From: CAVURS01 sp963834425
Lineage (GTDB): Bacteria; Actinomycetota; Actinomycetes; Actinomycetales; CAVURS01
Length of the DNA: 64,000 nt
Assembly (NCBI GenBank): GCA_963834425.1
Contig: CAWIBR010000013.1
Location: 806,001-870,000, forward strand
Reading direction: 5' to 3'
Shown here: positions 1-9,062 of the stretch, piece by piece
Layout: the number at the start of each line of letters is the position of its first letter
Numbering within the stretch: position 1 is the first letter of the stretch
Notes under the pieces: generated by a model
What the model was told of the DNA's origin: nothing
Databases searched by the model: none
Seen by the model: the letters and a program-made list of their open reading frames with translations, nothing else
Position numbers and translations under genes: made by a program

Positions 1-18
1 GGCCGGCCCGCTCCTGAG

Positions 19-34
19 GCCGTCGTGCGACGGC
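19..34. terminator. Short hairpin at the left edge
   Basis: A six-base inverted repeat (GCCGTC / GACGGC) encloses a four-base GTGC loop. It lies upstream of the first gene and may be the terminator of a gene outside the window. No T-run follows, so this is weak. Nothing else recognisable lies in the first 85 bases. Confidence 0.2.
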
Positions 35-88
35 GCCCAAGCCGAGCAGGATCGGAGAAGCGCACGGCCGGCCGAGGCATCTAGCGTG

Positions 89-502
89 ATGGCCATGGAC
101 CTCACACTGCAGAGCACCATCGTCACCGTCCACGACCCCGACCTCGCCATCGCCTTCTATCGCGACACCCTCGGCCTGGCCGTCACCCAGGACGTCGCGT
201 TCGGCGACTTCCGCTGGGTCACCGTGACCTCGCCCTCGGACCCCGAGGTGGGCCTGGTGCTGACCCAGCCGCACGCCGGCCGGTCGGCCGAGGACGGCGA
301 CGCGCTGGAGGTCCTGATGACCAAGGGCGCGCTGCACCAGATCGTCTTCCGCAGCGCCGACGTCGATGGCGACTTCGAGAAGGTGCAGGCCTCGGGGGCC
401 GAAGTGCTGCAGGAGCCGATGGACCAGGGCTGGGGTGCGCGGGACTGCGCGTTCCGTGACCCGTCGGGCAACACCGTGCGGCTCTCGCAGAAGGTCGGCT
501 AG
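89..502 (+). CDS. VOC (glyoxalase/bleomycin-resistance) family protein
   Basis: A single-domain protein of about 137 residues with the vicinal oxygen chelate fold pattern. An N-terminal strand is followed by 'AIAFYRDTLGL' (around residues 20-30), and a C-terminal 'DPSGNTVRLSQ' is typical of the second beta-alpha-beta-beta-beta unit. Such proteins bind metals, antibiotics or small electrophiles in the cytoplasm; the substrate cannot be told from sequence. GTG 86, ATG 89 and ATG 95 are all possible starts. A GAGG at 74-77 is the only ribosome-site candidate. The gene converges on the next VOC gene, and their stop codons overlap in a shared CTAG at 499-502. Confidence 0.75.
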   Translation: MAMDLTLQSTIVTVHDPDLAIAFYRDTLGLAVTQDVAFGDFRWVTVTSPSDPEVGLVLTQPHAGRSAEDGDALEVLMTKGALHQIVFRSADVDGDFEKVQASGAEVLQEPMDQGWGARDCAFRDPSGNTVRLSQKVG

Positions 503-913
503 CCCTGGTGGCTGGGTGATGTTGACCATCCAGCCGATGCCGAACTGGTCGATGCACATGCCGAACTCGTCGCCCCACATCTGCTTCTCCAGCGGGACGG
601 TGACCGTGCCACCGGCCGAGAGCTTGCCCCAGTAGCCGCGCAGCTGGTCGGCGTCGTCGCCGGAGAGGCTGACCGCCATGTTGTTGCCGACCTGGTGGTC
701 CATCCCCGGCGGGGTGTCGGCCGCCATCAAGGTGAAACCGCTCGGCGTCTCCAGCCGGCCGTGCATGATCTTGTCCGCGATGGGTGAGTCGGCCTGCCCG
801 AACTCGCCGAACGTGCTGAGCGCGAGCTCGCCGCCGAAGACTCCCTGGTAGAACTCCAGCGCCGGTCGGGCCGTGTCGCCGAAGCTGATGTACGGGTTGA
901 GCAGACTGGCCAT
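499..913 (-). CDS. PhnB-like VOC family protein (3' end frameshifted)
   Basis: About 138 residues beginning 'MASLLNPYISFGDTARPALEFYQGVFGG', with 'GDDADQLRGYWGKLSAGG' in the middle and 'CIDQFGIGWMVNI' near the end. This is the signature of PhnB/3-demethylubiquinone-methyltransferase-like VOC proteins, common in actinomycetes and of unknown substrate. In the frame of the start there is no stop: translation would run on through the antisense of the preceding gene to the window edge. Removing one G from the GGG run near 505 places a TAG at 499-501, right after the normal family end. I therefore read this as a one-base error at the 3' end. An AGGAG-like site precedes the ATG. Confidence 0.7.
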
Positions 914-954
914 GGAGGGCTCCTTTGCCGGGTTCGCGAGCAGGTCTCGACAGA

Positions 955-2461
955 CTAACCCGGCAAATCGCCAGCAGCGGCGGCAGCGACGCCCGCATCG
1001 GGATCGGCATGGCCATCGCCATGGGCGGCAGGGCTCGGTTGCGGCGGTCGCCCCGGGGCGCAGCCGGTCCACGAGCAAGCCGATCAGGATGATGACTGCG
1101 GCCGTCAACAGGACGGTCGCGCCCGCGCTCTCCTGACCGACCTCGAACGGCGCCGTCTGGATCAGCAGGCCACTGGAGATGGCGGAGCCCAGCGCCCCGA
1201 CGATGGTGGCCACGAGCACCACCCCGGTGCCCGACCTCCCCCCGTGCAGACGCCGGCGCCCCCACCAGACCAGCCCGGCCGCGAGAGCCAGCCAGATCAG
1301 GATGGGCTGGGTCCCGAAGGTCTTGCGGGGGATGGCCGACTGGGGCAGGCCCGAGGTCCCGAAGAACACCGAGCTGACCGACTGGGGCACGGCGGCAGTG
1401 ATCGCCGTCCAGACCGGCGGGCTCAGTGAGCTCGGCAGCTCGGTCGCGATGATGTGCAGCGTCGCCACCGGATGGGCGAGCAGCCAGTGCAGCCACCAGC
1501 TGTTCCAATGTGCGGTGGCCCACGCGTCCATGCCCGGGCAGCTGGCCGCGGTCTTCTGCACCCAGGCCGTCGTGCCGTGGTTGGAGACCTGGCTCGGGGT
1601 CTTGGGGATCATGCATCGCGGCGCGGACGATCGCCGAAGGTCTCGGATGACGGCCTTGGCCACGGGACCGTTGCCGGAGATCGGGTAGGCGTAGGCCACG
1701 GTGCTCCGGGACACACCGAACTCGGCGCTGGCCCGCCAGGCCGGGTCGGACCGGATGTTGTAGACGTAGCTGTAGAGCGAGAACACGAGCAGCGCTCCGG
1801 CGACGACGACGCTCACCAGGATCCGGGCGGCGTCCGTGGCGGCGCCGGGCCGCCGACGCAGACCGAAGACCAGCGCCGCGACCGCCCACGCGATCAGGAC
1901 GGGGAAGATGTTGGGCCGGGTCATCGTGAACCACAGGGCGACGAGCAGGAACAGCCCGGCCCGCGCCCAGGTCGGCTTGCGGAACCAGCGGATCGCGAGC
2001 GCCAGCGACAGGATGCCGGTCGAGATCGACACCGACTCGCTCAGGATCGCGAGCTGCCATGACGCCACTTGCGCGGTGCACCCGACGACCAGCAGCAGGC
2101 CGGCCACGATTCGTCGAATGGCGGTGCTGCGGATGCCGGCCGCAGCGGTCAGCGCGAGCACCGACCAGGCGAAGATCGACAGCGCCGTCTGGGCCAGGAC
2201 GATGGCCTCGTCCGATGGCCACAGGGCCATCCAGGCCGTGACCCCCCACGGGCGCACCGATCGCCCCCACAAGCTGCTGCGCGAGAAGTCCAGGAACGAG
2301 CCGTGGGTCCGGTAGGTGTTGGTGTCCGGGTACAGCACCGGACCGCTGCTCACCACCTCGAGGAACTTGATGACGAGGAATGCCACGAGCATCGACCGGA
2401 TCACCGGATCGGCTCCCGGCCGGTCCTGGGCTGCACTGCGGGCAGGAGGACGCGGGGGCAT
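955..2461 (-). CDS. Multi-pass membrane protein, possible GT-C-type glycosyltransferase
   Basis: About 500 residues, strongly hydrophobic, with roughly nine to eleven membrane segments. Examples are 'MLVAFLVIKFLEVV' near the start, 'RIVAGLLLVVGCTAQVASW', 'AGLFLLVALWFTMTRPNIF' and 'ILIWLALAAGLVWWG'. An early loop 'YPDTNTYRTHGSFLDF' has the acidic residue expected in the first outer loop of GT-C lipid-sugar transferases. That assignment is inference only. The ATG at 2461 is preferred; GTG 2404 and ATG 2392 are alternatives. Near 1010-1035 good codon use moves to another frame, which ends with TAG at 955-957; without that shift the frame runs straight into the downstream VOC gene. It is divergent from a polysaccharide-type glycosyltransferase fusion, which supports a role in cell-surface glycan assembly. 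Confidence 0.55.
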
Positions 2462-2521
2462 TCCGAGAGGATAGAGGTCGAGTGATTTGACCTGTTCCGA
2501 CGGGAGCGCTGAGGATGAAGC

Positions 2522-4096
2522 ATGACCACTCGGACACAGGGGCGCAGCGAGGGTCTGACCTCCTCGCACGGTGGGCGCGAACCCCGCATCGGCATCGTTG
2601 TGGTCGCCTACAACGCCGCGTCGACCCTGGCGGACACGCTCGACCGGATCCCCGCAGACATGCTGCCTCGGCTGAGCGAGGTGATCATCTCCGACGACGC
2701 GAGCCACGACGACACGTTCGAGCTCGCGCAGCGGTGGGGTGCGGCGGCCGGCCCGTTGGCGACGACCGTGGTCCGGCACACCAAGAACCTCGGGTACGGC
2801 GGGAACCAGAAGGCCGCCTACCGGCTGGCGATCGATCACGGGCTGGACATCGTCGTACTGCTGCATGGCGACGGTCAGTACGCGCCGGAGTGCCTGGCCG
2901 AGATGCTCGCGCCGTTCGAGCACGGCGACGTGGCGGCGGTCTTCGGCTCCCGGATGATGGAGCCGGGCGCAGCCAAGAACGGGGGCATGCCGTTCTACAA
3001 GCGGGTCGGCAACCGGATCCTGACGACCTTCGAGAACCGGGTCCTGGGCACCGACCTGACCGAGTTCCACTCGGGCTATCGCGCCTATGCGACGAGCACC
3101 CTGGCCGCCGTGCCGTTCGAGGCCAACAGCGACGGCTTCGACTTCGACACCCAGATCATCGCCCAGGTCGTCCAGGCCGGCGGCCGGATCGTGGAGGTGC
3201 CGATCCCGACGTACTACGGCGATGAGATCTGCTACGTCAATGGGATGAAGTACGCCCGGGACGTCGTCCGGGACGTCGTCGAGTTCAAGCTGGCCACCAA
3301 GGGATTCGGCACGCAGGAGTGGGTGCCGACGCCCGAGGAGTACCTCTTCAAGGAGGGCGACGGTTCCTCGCACGCCCTGATGTTGGAGATGCTCGAACAG
3401 CTGCCGGCCTCGCGCATCCTCGACCTCGGCTGCTCGGGTGGTCTGTTCGCCGAGCGGGCGCGCGCCGCGGGACACCACGTCACCGGCGTGGACTACATGG
3501 AGATCGACGGTGTGCGGGAGCGGACCGACGAGTTCTTCGTCGCCGATCTCGAGCAGGGGATCCCGGCCGAGGTCGGCGGCCGGTACGACGTGGTCGTGGC
3601 CGGCGACATCATCGAGCATCTGGCCCGCCCGGCCGACCTGCTTCGCGACATTCGGCGAGTGCTCCGCCCCGGGGGACAGCTGTTGCTCTCGGTCCCGAAC
3701 TTCGGCCACTGGTATCCGCGAACCCGAGTCGCCACAGGGCTTTTCGGCTACGACCGACGCGGCATCCTGGACAACACGCACCTGCGCTTCTTCACCCGCT
3801 CGACCCTGCGCCGTACGGTCCGTTCGGCCGGGTTCGACATCCTGCAGGAGTCCGCGACCGGGCTGCCGCTCGGGGCGATCGGAGGCTCGGACGCCTCCGC
3901 ACCGCTGCGGGCAGCCCGTCGCATCGACGCCGCCCTGGTGCGCTCGCGCCCGACCCTGTTCGGCTACCAGCACGTGCTGCGGCTCGTGCCGCACGCCCAA
4001 GAGGCGATCTACGCGGACGGACTGGACCTGAGCCGAGGCACGGGGTCGGACACCGTTGAGACGGATACCGACAGCGTGCGAGTCCGTTCGGCCTGA
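2522..4096 (+). CDS. Glycosyltransferase family 2 - SAM methyltransferase fusion
   Basis: A 524-residue two-domain enzyme. Residues about 20-240 are a GT-A family 2 transferase of the polyprenyl-phosphate-sugar synthase/GtrB type: 'IGIVVVAYNAASTLADTLD', 'IISDDASHDDTFELA', 'NLGYGGNQKAAY' and 'LLHGDGQYAPE', which carries the nucleotide-sugar-binding Asp. Residues about 285-435 are a class I methyltransferase: 'ILDLGCSGGLFAERA' (SAM-binding glycine loop), 'VVVAGDIIEHLARPADLL' and 'VLRPGGQLLLSVPNFGHW'. The protein therefore probably makes a lipid-linked or glycan sugar and methylates a related substrate. ATG 2522 follows a GAGG site at about ten bases. It is divergent from the membrane protein 955-2461, separated by only 60 bases, and no membrane anchor is seen in the protein itself. 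Confidence 0.85.
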   Translation: MTTRTQGRSEGLTSSHGGREPRIGIVVVAYNAASTLADTLDRIPADMLPRLSEVIISDDASHDDTFELAQRWGAAAGPLATTVVRHTKNLGYGGNQKAAYRLAIDHGLDIVVLLHGDGQYAPECLAEMLAPFEHGDVAAVFGSRMMEPGAAKNGGMPFYKRVGNRILTTFENRVLGTDLTEFHSGYRAYATSTLAAVPFEANSDGFDFDTQIIAQVVQAGGRIVEVPIPTYYGDEICYVNGMKYARDVVRDVVEFKLATKGFGTQEWVPTPEEYLFKEGDGSSHALMLEMLEQLPASRILDLGCSGGLFAERARAAGHHVTGVDYMEIDGVRERTDEFFVADLEQGIPAEVGGRYDVVVAGDIIEHLARPADLLRDIRRVLRPGGQLLLSVPNFGHWYPRTRVATGLFGYDRRGILDNTHLRFFTRSTLRRTVRSAGFDILQESATGLPLGAIGGSDASAPLRAARRIDAALVRSRPTLFGYQHVLRLVPHAQEAIYADGLDLSRGTGSDTVETDTDSVRVRSA

Positions 4097-4109
4097 TGCC
4101 GTCTCATGG

Positions 4110-5135
4110 TCAGGCGCGGTGGGCCCGCCAGTGGGCGGGCGCCTGGCCGAAGGCCCGCTTGAACGCCCGGCTGAAGGCCTCTTCGGAGGTGTAGCCCACT
4201 CTGGCTCCGATGTCGGCCACGCCGAGGTCGGTGGTCCGCAAGAGTCCGGAGGCCAGGCTCAGCCGCCACTCGGTCAGGTAGCGGATCGGTGGGCGCCCGA
4301 GCATCTGGTTGAAGCGATCGACCAGGACGGTCCGCGAAACCATCACGGCGCGGGCCAGGCCATCCACGGTCCAGGGCCGGGCCGGGTCGGTGTGCAACAG
4401 TGAAAGCGCCTGTCCGACAACGGGATCGCGCAGGGCAGCCAGCCAGCCGGTGAGTTCCGCATCGTCGCTCTGCTCGAGGTAGAGCCTGAGCACCTCCGTG
4501 AAGAGGAGCTCGGACAGGCGCTGGTCGGACCCGCCGCCCCCCGCGGTCGGCCACGGCGATTGCAGTGCGTAGTGGATGCTCGCCTCGACCCAGGCCGCCG
4601 CCGGGCCGGCGGGTGGCCGCACCACGAAGAGCGAGGGCAGTGCCCTCAGCACCGGATCGAAGAGAACGGCGTCGCCCCGCAGGTAGCCGCAGACGACCAT
4701 CGAGTGATCGCCCTCCCCGCCATAGACCAGGTGGGGGAACGCGGTCCACGGCGGCGGTGGCAGGAGGGTCGTGATGGAGACCGGCACGGCCAGGTCATGG
4801 GAGCGCATCGCGTGCGCATCGCCGTACGGCATCACTACGACGTCACCCCGGGCGACGTCCCGCCGGGTGCCGTCGGCCATCTCGATCAGGAACCCGCCCT
4901 CGGCCACGATGTGGAAGATCACCAGGCTGCCCGGGCTCGCCGGGAGCGCGCCGGCCAGCTCCCTGGTCGGGGGGGAGGTGTAGGCCCACGGGGCGCGGAA
5001 GTCGGCTCGGAAGAAGATCGCGCCGTTGAGGCGCACGAGGTCCAGCACCTCGCGAACGACCGCGAACCGGTCCGAGGGCTTCGGCGCGTTGGCACGATCC
5101 GGCGTCTGGGTCAAGAGCGGCGGCCTCCCGGTCAT
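4110..5135 (-). CDS. AraC family transcriptional regulator (cupin-type sensor)
   Basis: About 341 residues. The N-terminal half is an AraC-type cupin ('GSLVIFHIVAEGGFLIEMAD', 'RGDVVVMPYGDAHAM'). The C-terminal 100 residues form the double helix-turn-helix ('TDLGVADIGARVGYTSEEAFSRAFKRAFG'). This is the AraC subgroup with an N-terminal cupin_6 domain, usually activating an adjacent gene in response to a small ligand. The frame stays open further upstream, but the family begins near the ATG at 5135 ('MTGRPPLLTQTP'). It is divergent from the DUF4242 gene with a 97-base intergenic region, its most likely target. Confidence 0.8.
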   Translation of the reverse strand: MTGRPPLLTQTPDRANAPKPSDRFAVVREVLDLVRLNGAIFFRADFRAPWAYTSPPTRELAGALPASPGSLVIFHIVAEGGFLIEMADGTRRDVARGDVVVMPYGDAHAMRSHDLAVPVSITTLLPPPPWTAFPHLVYGGEGDHSMVVCGYLRGDAVLFDPVLRALPSLFVVRPPAGPAAAWVEASIHYALQSPWPTAGGGGSDQRLSELLFTEVLRLYLEQSDDAELTGWLAALRDPVVGQALSLLHTDPARPWTVDGLARAVMVSRTVLVDRFNQMLGRPPIRYLTEWRLSLASGLLRTTDLGVADIGARVGYTSEEAFSRAFKRAFGQAPAHWRAHRA

Positions 5136-5232
5136 GGTGCTGCGCGCGGCCAGGCACTGATAGTAGAGCGAGCGCCAAAGTGGCGTAACCCCAGATGTTT
5201 TCGCGTCTGGAGAGCACATAAGGAGCAATCCA

Positions 5233-5485
5233 ATGCCGAGGTTCATGGACATCCACGAGGGATTCGTGGGCGTCACCCAAGAGCAGTTCGACCAGGCCCA
5301 CCAGGCCGACGTGGCCATCCAGGGCGCGGAGGGCGTGAGCTACGACCAGGCCTGGCTCGACCCGGAGACGCGGCACGGCGTTCTGCCTGGTGACCGGGCC
5401 GAGCCGGGAAGCGGTCATGCGGGTCCACGCGCGGGCCGGACATCCCACCGACCAGGTCTTCGAGTTGCCGATCGCGGCCCGCTGA
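5233..5485 (+). CDS. DUF4242 family protein (one frameshift)
   Basis: A small protein of about 84 residues of the DUF4242 (nickel-binding-annotated) family. The front half reads 'MPRFMDIHEGFVGVTQEQFD' and the back half 'AFCLVTGPSREAVMRVHARA' then 'GHPTDQVFELPIAAR'. The two halves lie in different frames: the shift is near 5380-5395 and the true stop is TGA 5483-5485. An AAGGAG at 5220-5225 is well placed for the ATG. It lies divergent from the AraC regulator, suggesting inducible control. Its biochemical role is unknown. Confidence 0.7.
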
Positions 5486-5511
5486 TCGTCGTGGGTCGCT
5501 CGGTGAGCCCA

Positions 5512-5558
5512 GGCCCCCGGAGGACGAACGGCGCGTCGACGCTGCTCTTCCGGGGGCC
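5512..5558. terminator. Hairpin between converging DUF4242 and GH31 genes
   Basis: A perfect ten-base inverted repeat (GGCCCCCGGA at 5512-5521, TCCGGGGGCC at 5549-5558) with a 27-base loop. It lies just past the DUF4242 stop and before the end of the leftward GH31 gene. The position suits a bidirectional terminator, but the loop is long and there is no T-tract. Confidence 0.4.
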
Positions 5559-5671
5559 GGCCCCGGCTCGTCCCGTCGGTGCTGGGAAGGACCAGGAACG
5601 TTCGAGAATCGGCTGTCGAAACCGGGCATTGCGGGCTATGGTCGCGAATGTTGGGACATCGCCGCCGCGCG

Positions 5672-7984
5672 TCACGTCCTTGCCGTCAGCAGCTCGGTGA
5701 CGGCTTCGAGCAGCCCCGTGGGCACTTGCTGGGTCTGGAGCGCGGCGATCTGTTGAGGCACCGAGCGATCCGACGTCAACGTGGTCCACATGGCCGCCTT
5801 GGCCTCGAAGCCGTACTGCGCCCGACGGATCAGGTCCAGGACCCGTCCCGACGCGTCATGGGTCCTCGGCTGGAGGCCCGGCCCGAAGCTCACCTCCGCC
5901 GGGGCATCGGCGCTTGTCTCGATGACCGATGCCTCGGCGACGACGCCCAACAGCCGGACGGTCCAGGTGCGTCGGGCCGGGATCGCGTCAGTGGCGCCCC
6001 GTGCCGGACCGATGGTGAGTGTGCCGCTGGCCTGGTCCCACCGGATGGGGGTCGTGACGGAGCGGATCGTGTCCAGGCCTTGACCAGCGCCGTCGTCCTC
6101 GACCAGGTCGAACTCGCCATCGGCTCCGGGCGCCAGCAGGATCTCGAATCGCTCCGGGTTGCTCGTGGCGTCGAGCTCGTCGGCCGCTGCCAGCGGCAGG
6201 ATGCCGCCGGCCCTCAGCAGGGCCGGGATCGAGCCGTCCCCCCGGTGCAGCGACAGTTCGCGATCCCCGTCGTAGACGACACCGGTGAAGATGTCGACCC
6301 AGGTCCCCGCGGGCAGCCAGGCGCGAACCCTGCCCTGCAACGAGATGGGGTCGCGAGGGCTCGTGATCGGCGCGACCACGAGCTCGGAGCCGAACACGAA
6401 CTGGTTCGGCACGTCGTACGCCGCTGATGTCTGAGGTGCGACGTAGTACATCGGCCGCACGAGCGGGATGCCCTCTCGAGCGGCTCGGTGGTTCATGGTG
6501 TGCAGGTAGGGGACCAGGCGGTGCCGGAAGCGCAACGCGTCGTCCATGGCTCGCTCGGTGTCGCCGGAGTACATCCAGGGTTCCTTGAGCAGGAACGGGT
6601 TTCGCGAGGAGTGCAGTCGCAGGATCGGCGAGAAGACCCCCAGCTGGAGCCAGCGCAGGGCCAGCTCGTCGTCGCGGCGGCCGAAGAAGTGACCACCGAT
6701 GTCGTGGCTCCACCAGCCGTAGCCGATGTTGGAGGCCGTCGCGGTGAACTCGGGCTGGAAGTCCAGGGACGCCCAGGAGATCACCGAGTCCCCGGAGAAT
6801 CCGACCGGGTAGCGGTGGCTCCCCGGCCCGGCGTACCGGGAGAACGTCATCGGGCGCTTGCCCTCTCGGCCCGAGTCGAGGAAGTGGAAGTGGTTGAGCA
6901 TCCACAACGGGTCGACGCCGGCGATCCGCGAGTGGTGACCGGACTGCCAGTCGATCCACCAGAAGTCGACGCCGTCGTCCTCCAGCCGCCGGTGCAGGAT
7001 CTCGAAGTAGGCCCGCAGGAACTCCGGATCGGTGATGTCAAAGGAGATCGGCGCCTCGGCCTCGGTGCTGCGCCCCAGCGCCGCCGCCATCTCCGGATAG
7101 GCGTCCTCGAAGGCGCGCACGCCATCGGCCGGATGCACGTTGAGGGTGACGTGCAGCCCCTGCCGGTGCAGCTCGGCCAGGAAGGCGGGCGGGTCGGGGA
7201 AGAGGTCGCGGTTCCAGCTGTAGCCCGTCCAACCGCTGCCGTAACGCGGATCGACCCCGTCGACCGGGTGCCAGTCCATGTCCAGCACGGCGACCGAGAA
7301 CGGCACGTCGTCGGCCTGGAAACGTTCCATCAGCTCGAGGTAGGTCTCGGACGTGTAGGCGTAGTAGCGGCTCCACCAGTTGCCCAGGGCCCAGCGCGGC
7401 AGCACGGGCTGCTGCCCTGACAGGGCGTAGAACGCCGTCAGCGCGTCCTGGTGATCGTGGCCGTAGGCGAAGACGTAGAGGTCGATCCGACCCTCCCCGC
7501 GCCGGCCGACCCAACCCTCGTCATCGAAGACGAACGACGCCGAGTCGTCGAGCTCGGCGAAGCCCCACCGCGACACCACGCCGGGCCCGAGCGGCGTCCG
7601 GCCGTCGACTCCGTCCAGAGTGCGCGCCGTGCCACCGAGGTCGTCGACGTCCTCCCCGAACCGCCAAACACTGTGGTACGACGAGATGTTGCCGCGCACC
7701 TGCAGCTGCAGGCCGGCTGGCGAGAACGGCCCTCGGTCGTAGGTCAGATGAAACCGCTCGGTCAGCACTTCCACGCTCGTCGGCGTCTCGACCACGTCGT
7801 ACGCCGGGACGGGGAGGTCGCGATGGATGGCCAGCGTCGAGGCGCGATCCTCGAAACCACCGTCGGGTGACCACTCCAGTCGAACCAGGCCGTCGGTCAG
7901 GACGGTGATCCGCCAATGATCGCCACGCAGGACGGCGCCTTCGTGCGCGAGGGGAGTGGCCGGAAGGCGGTACAGGGGATCCAC
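5672..7984 (-). CDS. Glycoside hydrolase family 31 (alpha-glucosidase/alpha-xylosidase-like)
   Basis: A 770-residue cytoplasmic-type glycosidase (no signal peptide). It has the usual GH31 order: an N-terminal beta-sandwich (about 1-190), a TIM barrel (about 195-520) and C-terminal beta domains including the 'FDLVEDDGAGQG' DUF5110-like region. In the barrel 'FWWIDWQSG' places the nucleophile candidate at Asp345, and 'GFSGDS' places the acid/base candidate at Asp399. 'WWSHDIGGHFFGRRDDELALRW' is the conserved substrate-site block. It acts on alpha-linked glucosides or xylosides; the exact substrate is not readable. It sits near the GH3 enzyme and a metal exporter, with no sugar transporter in sight. 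Confidence 0.85.
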   Translation of the reverse strand: MDPLYRLPATPLAHEGAVLRGDHWRITVLTDGLVRLEWSPDGGFEDRASTLAIHRDLPVPAYDVVETPTSVEVLTERFHLTYDRGPFSPAGLQLQVRGNISSYHSVWRFGEDVDDLGGTARTLDGVDGRTPLGPGVVSRWGFAELDDSASFVFDDEGWVGRRGEGRIDLYVFAYGHDHQDALTAFYALSGQQPVLPRWALGNWWSRYYAYTSETYLELMERFQADDVPFSVAVLDMDWHPVDGVDPRYGSGWTGYSWNRDLFPDPPAFLAELHRQGLHVTLNVHPADGVRAFEDAYPEMAAALGRSTEAEAPISFDITDPEFLRAYFEILHRRLEDDGVDFWWIDWQSGHHSRIAGVDPLWMLNHFHFLDSGREGKRPMTFSRYAGPGSHRYPVGFSGDSVISWASLDFQPEFTATASNIGYGWWSHDIGGHFFGRRDDELALRWLQLGVFSPILRLHSSRNPFLLKEPWMYSGDTERAMDDALRFRHRLVPYLHTMNHRAAREGIPLVRPMYYVAPQTSAAYDVPNQFVFGSELVVAPITSPRDPISLQGRVRAWLPAGTWVDIFTGVVYDGDRELSLHRGDGSIPALLRAGGILPLAAADELDATSNPERFEILLAPGADGEFDLVEDDGAGQGLDTIRSVTTPIRWDQASGTLTIGPARGATDAIPARRTWTVRLLGVVAEASVIETSADAPAEVSFGPGLQPRTHDASGRVLDLIRRAQYGFEAKAAMWTTLTSDRSVPQQIAALQTQQVPTGLLEAVTELLTART

Positions 7985-8027
7985 CGCTCCACCCTATTGA
8001 GGCGGCGCCGTTCGCTCCTGGCGGGAC

Positions 8028-8951
8028 CTAATGCGTGCCGGGCTCGTGCTGCAGGTGGCTGGCCGGCTCGAGCTGGAAGGTCGAGTGCTCCACGTCGAAG
8101 TGGCCGACCAGGCAGGTCTGCAGCTCGTCCAGCAGGCGCGGCGCGTGCCCGTCGCTGAAGCACGAGTCGTCGATCACGACGTGGGCGGACAACGTCGGCA
8201 GGTTCGAGGTCACGGTCCAGACGTGCAGGTCGTGGACGTCGTGGACGTGGTCGTTCTCCATCAGGTGCCCGCGGATCTCGGTCAGATCCATACCGGCCGG
8301 TGCGGCTTCGAGCAGGATGCGGCCGGACTGGCTGAGCAGGCCGTAGGCCGCGTGCAGCATCAGGCCCACGACGACGAGTGAGGCGATGGAGTCGGCGCGG
8401 TCGAAGCCGGTTGCGATGATGACCAGCCCGGCGATGAACGTGCCGATGAAGCCATACAGATCGGTCAGGATGTGTCGGTAGGCCCCCTCGACGTTGAGCG
8501 AGGATCGGCTGCCCCGGGCCAGGATCCAGGCCACGACCAGATTGACGCCGATCCCGACGACGGCCACGACGAGCACCACTCCGCCCTCGACCGGCGCCGG
8601 ATGGATGAGGCGTTGGATGGCCTCGACCCCGACGACCCCGCTGATCACCAACAGCGTCGCGCCGTTGCCCGCGGCGGACAGGATCTCGGCTCGCTTCCAG
8701 CCGAAGGTCCAGGCGCCGCGAGCCGGCCGTTCGGCCAGCCGCAGGGCCCAGAGCGCAGCGGCGATGGCGCCGATGTCGGTGAGCATGTGCCCGGCGTCGG
8801 AGAAGAGGGCCAACGAGCTCGCGACGATCGCCGCCACGACCTCGACGACCAAGAAGGCCGACAGGAGCACCAGGGCCCATGTGAGGTGGCGACGATCGCC
8901 GGACGCGGTGACGCCGTGCTGGTGCCCGCCCTCCGCGTGCGCCGTACCCAT
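8028..8951 (-). CDS. Cation diffusion facilitator family metal (Zn2+) exporter
   Basis: A 307-residue CDF transporter. It starts with a His-rich N-terminus ('GGHQHG') and has six membrane segments. The metal-site motif 'SDAGHMLTD' in segment 2 (residues 51-59) and 'YRHILTDLYGF' in segment 5 are intact. The cytoplasmic C-terminal domain ('HVHDVHDLHVWTVTS') is also present. It is ZitB/CzcD-like and exchanges cytoplasmic Zn2+ (possibly Co2+/Cd2+) for protons. ATG 8951 is preceded by AGGAG at good distance, although the frame remains open upstream across the antisense of the GH3 gene. No metal-sensor gene is adjacent. Confidence 0.9.
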   Translation of the reverse strand: MGTAHAEGGHQHGVTASGDRRHLTWALVLLSAFLVVEVVAAIVASSLALFSDAGHMLTDIGAIAAALWALRLAERPARGAWTFGWKRAEILSAAGNGATLLVISGVVGVEAIQRLIHPAPVEGGVVLVVAVVGIGVNLVVAWILARGSRSSLNVEGAYRHILTDLYGFIGTFIAGLVIIATGFDRADSIASLVVVGLMLHAAYGLLSQSGRILLEAAPAGMDLTEIRGHLMENDHVHDVHDLHVWTVTSNLPTLSAHVVIDDSCFSDGHAPRLLDELQTCLVGHFDVEHSTFQLEPASHLQHEPGTH

Positions 8952-9062
8952 CTGTGCTCCTGACCGATTCGCTGGCTGTCCCTCGAAAGGTACTTCGTGG
9001 CCGCCCCCACTAACATCGCCCCACCACGTGTCGAACGCACCGGCCAGGAGGGTGGGGGAGCT

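Noticed and set aside
219..2537. A 772-codon leftward open frame covering the VOC gene and the membrane protein
   Set aside because: Its protein is Arg/Pro/Gly-rich without domain signals and lies one frame off the hydrophobic and VOC reading frames; it is a shadow.
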